NCBI GenBank assembly: GCA_002339085.1
Contig: DDDX01000050.1
Span: forward strand, 1,246-17,506
Reading direction: 5' to 3'
Length of the DNA: 16,261 nt
Source: Cellvibrionales bacterium UBA1969
GTDB lineage: Bacteria; Pseudomonadota; Gammaproteobacteria; Pseudomonadales; UBA7434
The first letter of the stretch is position 1, and each line of letters starts with the position of its first letter. This document shows positions 13,996-16,261 of this stretch, one piece after another. A model generated the notes under the pieces. The model was given only the letters and a program-made list of their open reading frames with translations. It had not been told where the DNA came from and searched no databases. A program made the position numbers and the translations under genes.

Positions 13996-15057
13996 ATGGA
14001 TAATTTATTTACCCCCTTGCAGTTAGGTGATATTTCATTTAAGAACCGTATCGTGATGGCGCCTATGACACGTAGCAGGGCGATGGCTGAAGATGATTTA
14101 GTCACTGATTTGCATGTTGAGTATTACCGACAGCGTGCCAGTGCGGGTTTAATTATCAGCGAAGGTGTACAGCCAAGTAAAAATGGCAAGGGTTATTGTC
14201 GTACGCCAGGTATTTATAATGCCGAGCAAGTGGCGGCATGGCGTCGAGTGACTGATGCCGTTCATGCGGAGGGTGGTTCGATTGTCTGTCAGGTCATGCA
14301 TGTTGGGCGTGTGGCGAGTCATCTAAATAAAGAAGTCAGCGCTGAGACAGTCGCTCCTTCGGCGATTAAAGCTGAGGGAGAGATTTTTACTGAGCAAGGC
14401 ATGAAACCTTTAGATACGCCAAGAGCTTTGCTGCGAGAAGAAATTCCTCGTGTGGTTGACGAGTATCGACGCGCAGCGCAAAATGCGATTGATGCTGGCT
14501 TCGATGGCGTTGAATTACACTGTACTTCTGGTTATTTACCTGCCCAGTTTTTATCAACAGGCACGAATCATCGGCAAGATGAATACGGCGGCAGCCTTGA
14601 AAATCGCTGCCGCTTTCCTTTAGAGGTTTTGGCTGCTATGGCTGAGGCTGTCGGTGCTTCGCGGGTTGGCTTTCGTATTTGTCCCGGCCATCCGTTTAAC
14701 GACTTGCACGATGATAATCCAGAGCAGACCTTTCGGGCCTTTTTGGCTGCAGCGGCCCAGTTAAATTTAGCCTATTTACACGTGATTCGTATGCCGGCGA
14801 CGGGGCTAGATAATATTGCGATAAGCAAAGACTATTTTGCTGATAGACTGTTAATTAATGAAAGTTATACCGCAGAAGAGGCTAGCCAAGCCTTAGCGAA
14901 TGGCGATGGACAAGCGGTGACATTTGGCCGGCCATTTATTGCTAATCCTGACTTTGTTCGGCGTATAAAAGAAAGCCTACCCCTGGCGCAAATGAACCCT
15001 AAGACACTCTATGTTGAGGGCTCAGAGGGGTTTATTGACTATCCCTTTGCTGATTAA
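13996..15057 (+). CDS. Old Yellow Enzyme-family NAD(P)H:flavin oxidoreductase with altered active site
   Basis: This is a 353-residue FMN-binding TIM barrel of the classical OYE group, typically reducing activated C=C bonds with NAD(P)H. MAPMTRSRA at 21-29 (Thr25 near FMN), NHRQDEYGGSLENR (191-204) and GRPFIANPD near the end are standard. The active site is not. The usual H-x-x-N/H-G-Y segment reads HCTSGY (175-180), keeping His175 and the proton-donor Tyr180 but replacing the second substrate-anchoring residue with Ser178. The usual QLWH segment reads QVMH (99-102), losing the tryptophan that shapes the pocket. A larger or unusual substrate is plausible; steroid enone reductases in bile-acid metabolism are relatives. 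GGAG precedes the ATG. It is the last island gene and is followed by a hairpin. Confidence 0.88.
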   Translation: MDNLFTPLQLGDISFKNRIVMAPMTRSRAMAEDDLVTDLHVEYYRQRASAGLIISEGVQPSKNGKGYCRTPGIYNAEQVAAWRRVTDAVHAEGGSIVCQVMHVGRVASHLNKEVSAETVAPSAIKAEGEIFTEQGMKPLDTPRALLREEIPRVVDEYRRAAQNAIDAGFDGVELHCTSGYLPAQFLSTGTNHRQDEYGGSLENRCRFPLEVLAAMAEAVGASRVGFRICPGHPFNDLHDDNPEQTFRAFLAAAAQLNLAYLHVIRMPATGLDNIAISKDYFADRLLINESYTAEEASQALANGDGQAVTFGRPFIANPDFVRRIKESLPLAQMNPKTLYVEGSEGFIDYPFAD

Positions 15058-15069
15058 TGGCTCTTCATT

Positions 15070-15103
15070 TTAGCTTAGCGACCCTCGAATAGCGTTAGGC
15101 TAA
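15070..15103 (+). terminator. hairpin after the catabolic island
   Basis: TTAGCTTAGCG at 15070-15080 can pair with CGTTAGGCTAA at 15093-15103 over 11 positions, with two G-U pairs and a 12-base loop. The following bases (GTCTCTTTCC) are pyrimidine-rich rather than a clean T tract. It starts 12 bases after the OYE stop codon and probably ends the island transcript before the flagellar promoter. Confidence 0.5.
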
Positions 15104-15174
15104 GTCTCTTTCCTGTTGTGATTCATCAGCTTTACTTCAGTTCGTTTTTTAGGCCCGTTGATTAGGCTTAAAAC

Positions 15175-15191
15175 TTGGCGCATTTCATGCA
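15175..15191 (+). promoter_or_regulatory. candidate sigma-54 promoter for fliE
   Basis: TGGCGC at 15176-15181, five bases, then ATGCA at 15187-15191 fits the sigma-54 consensus TGGCAC-N5-TTGCA with exact spacing, the invariant GG and GC, and two mismatches. It would start transcription near 15202, giving a leader of about 130 bases. Class-II/III flagellar operons, including fliE, are sigma-54-dependent in Pseudomonas and Vibrio, which supports the reading. Confidence 0.6.
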
Positions 15192-15334
15192 TCACTCATC
15201 ATTGACGGCAGTTTTACCTTTGATCAGTCAATATATCGGCAAGCTGAGAGACCTAGTCCAGTATTTTTTGAAGGTGTTTTGCTGTGGTGACAAATTATTG
15301 ACAACGTTATTGCTGTTTTTAGGGGAGTGAAACT

Positions 15335-15703
15335 TTGAATAGAGTGGATGTTGGTCGAACAGATATTAATCAGGTGCTTTCTGAAATGCGCGCATTAAAA
15401 TCGCGTGCGCAGGGCTTTGAGCCTGCCACTTCATCGGCAGATAAGATAAATCCGATTCATGAGGCTTCTGCACTCGAATCAACGAGTTTTCAACAGTTAC
15501 TGAGCTCGGCTGTCGAACAAGTAAACAGCGTCCAGAAGCAGTCAAGTAACCTCGCGGAGGCATTTCAGTTAGGCGACCCTAATGTCACGCTTTCTCAAGT
15601 CGTTGTGGCCTCTGAAAAGGCAAGTGTTGCCTTTGAAGCGATGTCTGAAGTTCGTAATCGTTTGGTGACGGCTTACGAAGATATTATGAAAATGCCCATT
15701 TAA
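15335..15703 (+). CDS. fliE: flagellar hook-basal body protein FliE
   Basis: FliE links the MS ring to the proximal rod at the flagellar base and is an early substrate of the flagellar export apparatus. The 122 residues are near the family's usual ~105-115. The conserved C-terminal half is clear: SFQQLLSSAVEQVNSVQ (about 51-67), then DPNVTLSQVVVASEKASVAF and RNRLVTAYEDIMKMPI at the end. The N-terminal INQVLSEMRAL is also typical. The start is TTG at 15335, with a strong AGGGGAG at 15321-15327 eight bases upstream; no ATG is suitable. fliF follows 38 bases later. Transcription is probably from the sigma-54-like site upstream. Confidence 0.95.
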   Translation: MNRVDVGRTDINQVLSEMRALKSRAQGFEPATSSADKINPIHEASALESTSFQQLLSSAVEQVNSVQKQSSNLAEAFQLGDPNVTLSQVVVASEKASVAFEAMSEVRNRLVTAYEDIMKMPI

Positions 15704-15741
15704 ACCAGACCGATTTACCTTAATATTGAACAGAGCTGACT

Positions 15742-16261
15742 ATGGCCGAACCCAGCACAGACGTCGCTAGCACCGATCAATCCGCAAGCGCTACCACATC
15801 ATCAATCAGTGATAGTTTTCAAAGTTTCTTGAACTTGGAATTCGGCCGTCAGTTTGGCTTAATGGTTGGTTTAGCAGCGAGCGTTGCTATTGGTGTCGCC
15901 CTTGCGTTGTGGTTAGTGGTCGAAAAAGATTACCGCCCTCTGTATGCCAGTCTTGAGCAAATTGATGTTAACAGTGTCATGGAAGTGCTCGATAGTAACT
16001 CGATCAATTATCGAATCGATCAAAAATCGGGTGCTTTACTGGTAGAGACGAGTAATATCCATCGAGCCCGATTAAGTTTAGCCTCAGCAGGCATGCCTGG
16101 TGATCGCAATATGGGCTTTGAATTGCTCGATAAAGACCAGCCTCTGGGTACGAGTCAGTTCATGGAAAGTGCTCGCTATCGTCGCAGTCTTGAAGGTGAG
16201 TTGGCTAGAACCATTAGCAGTATTGCGAGCGTAAGATCGGCTCGCGTACATTTAGCGATAC
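15742..16261 (+). CDS. fliF: flagellar MS-ring protein FliF, N-terminal part (cut by window end)
   Basis: The frame is open from ATG at 15742 to the window end, giving 173 residues of a protein normally about 550-600 long. FliF forms the MS ring in the inner membrane, the platform for rotor and export gate. After a Ser/Thr-rich cytoplasmic start (1-25) there is one transmembrane helix at about 38-60, then EKDYRPLYASL and the first ring-building (YscJ/FliF) domain, with FELLDKDQPLGTSQF and ARYRRSLEGELARTI. This order is diagnostic. The rest of the flagellar operon presumably continues beyond the window. The ribosome site (GAGCTGAC before ATG) is modest. The missing C-terminus is simply outside the window, not a truncation. 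Confidence 0.95.
   Translation, partial: MAEPSTDVASTDQSASATTSSISDSFQSFLNLEFGRQFGLMVGLAASVAIGVALALWLVVEKDYRPLYASLEQIDVNSVMEVLDSNSINYRIDQKSGALLVETSNIHRARLSLASAGMPGDRNMGFELLDKDQPLGTSQFMESARYRRSLEGELARTISSIASVRSARVHLAI

Noticed and set aside
1..16261. CRISPR arrays, tRNA genes, insertion sequences, phage or defence genes
   Set aside because: I looked for regularly spaced repeats, cloverleaf-like sequence, transposase or integrase motifs and defence-type proteins and found none.

Overview
The window looks like chromosomal DNA of a gammaproteobacterium, probably aquatic or marine. The evidence is the gene set: an RsmE 16S rRNA methyltransferase, a quinone-dependent PyrD joined to the two-headed RlmKL methyltransferase (a bacterial 23S rRNA enzyme found in this form in Gammaproteobacteria), PurU, and the beginning of a flagellar fliE-fliF operon behind a sigma-54-like promoter. 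Base composition is moderate, and I see no tRNA, rRNA, insertion sequence, phage gene or CRISPR array.

Layout. Positions 107-2125 (minus strand) hold three co-oriented genes: a class I SAM methyltransferase, a DUF2244 membrane protein and rsmE. Positions 2126-2573 are a 448-base divergent intergenic region with two terminator-like hairpins that bracket a possible small structured RNA. Positions 2574-5924 are one uninterrupted frame encoding PyrD followed directly by RlmKL, with a well-placed internal Shine-Dalgarno and GTG at the junction. purU follows at 6012-6872.

Positions 7030-15057 are a catabolic island of nine plus-strand genes: a short-chain dehydrogenase (SDR), a MaoC-like hydratase subunit fused to a DUF35 zinc-ribbon/OB domain, a small MaoC-like hydratase subunit with the catalytic Asp/His, a thiolase-fold aldolase of the Ltp2 type, a second SDR, a free-standing DUF35 protein, a second Ltp2-type aldolase, a SnoaL/NTF2-fold protein with a BaiE-like Tyr/Asp pair, and an Old Yellow Enzyme-type flavoprotein with an altered active site. 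The hydratase plus DUF35-aldolase arrangement matches the ChsH1/ChsH2/Ltp2 machinery that shortens steroid side chains by hydration and retro-aldol cleavage. Here the DUF35-aldolase half occurs twice, as diverged paralogues. The likely substrate is an acyl-CoA on a steroid, bile-acid-like or terpenoid skeleton. No CoA ligase, acyl-CoA dehydrogenase or ring-opening enzyme is in the window, so the pathway is incomplete here and the substrate is inferred, not shown.

A 313-base gap before the hydratase genes contains a palindrome (GAAAC-2-GTTTC) nested in a perfect 10-base inverted repeat, a good candidate operator. A hairpin after the flavoprotein gene separates the island from the flagellar genes (fliE at 15335-15703, fliF from 15742 and cut by the window end).

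Most worth following up: the PyrD-RlmKL fusion with a possible internal start; the duplicated DUF35-aldolase module, one DUF35 fused to a hydratase and the other free; the BaiE-like SnoaL protein beside an atypical flavoprotein; and the nested operator-like palindromes.
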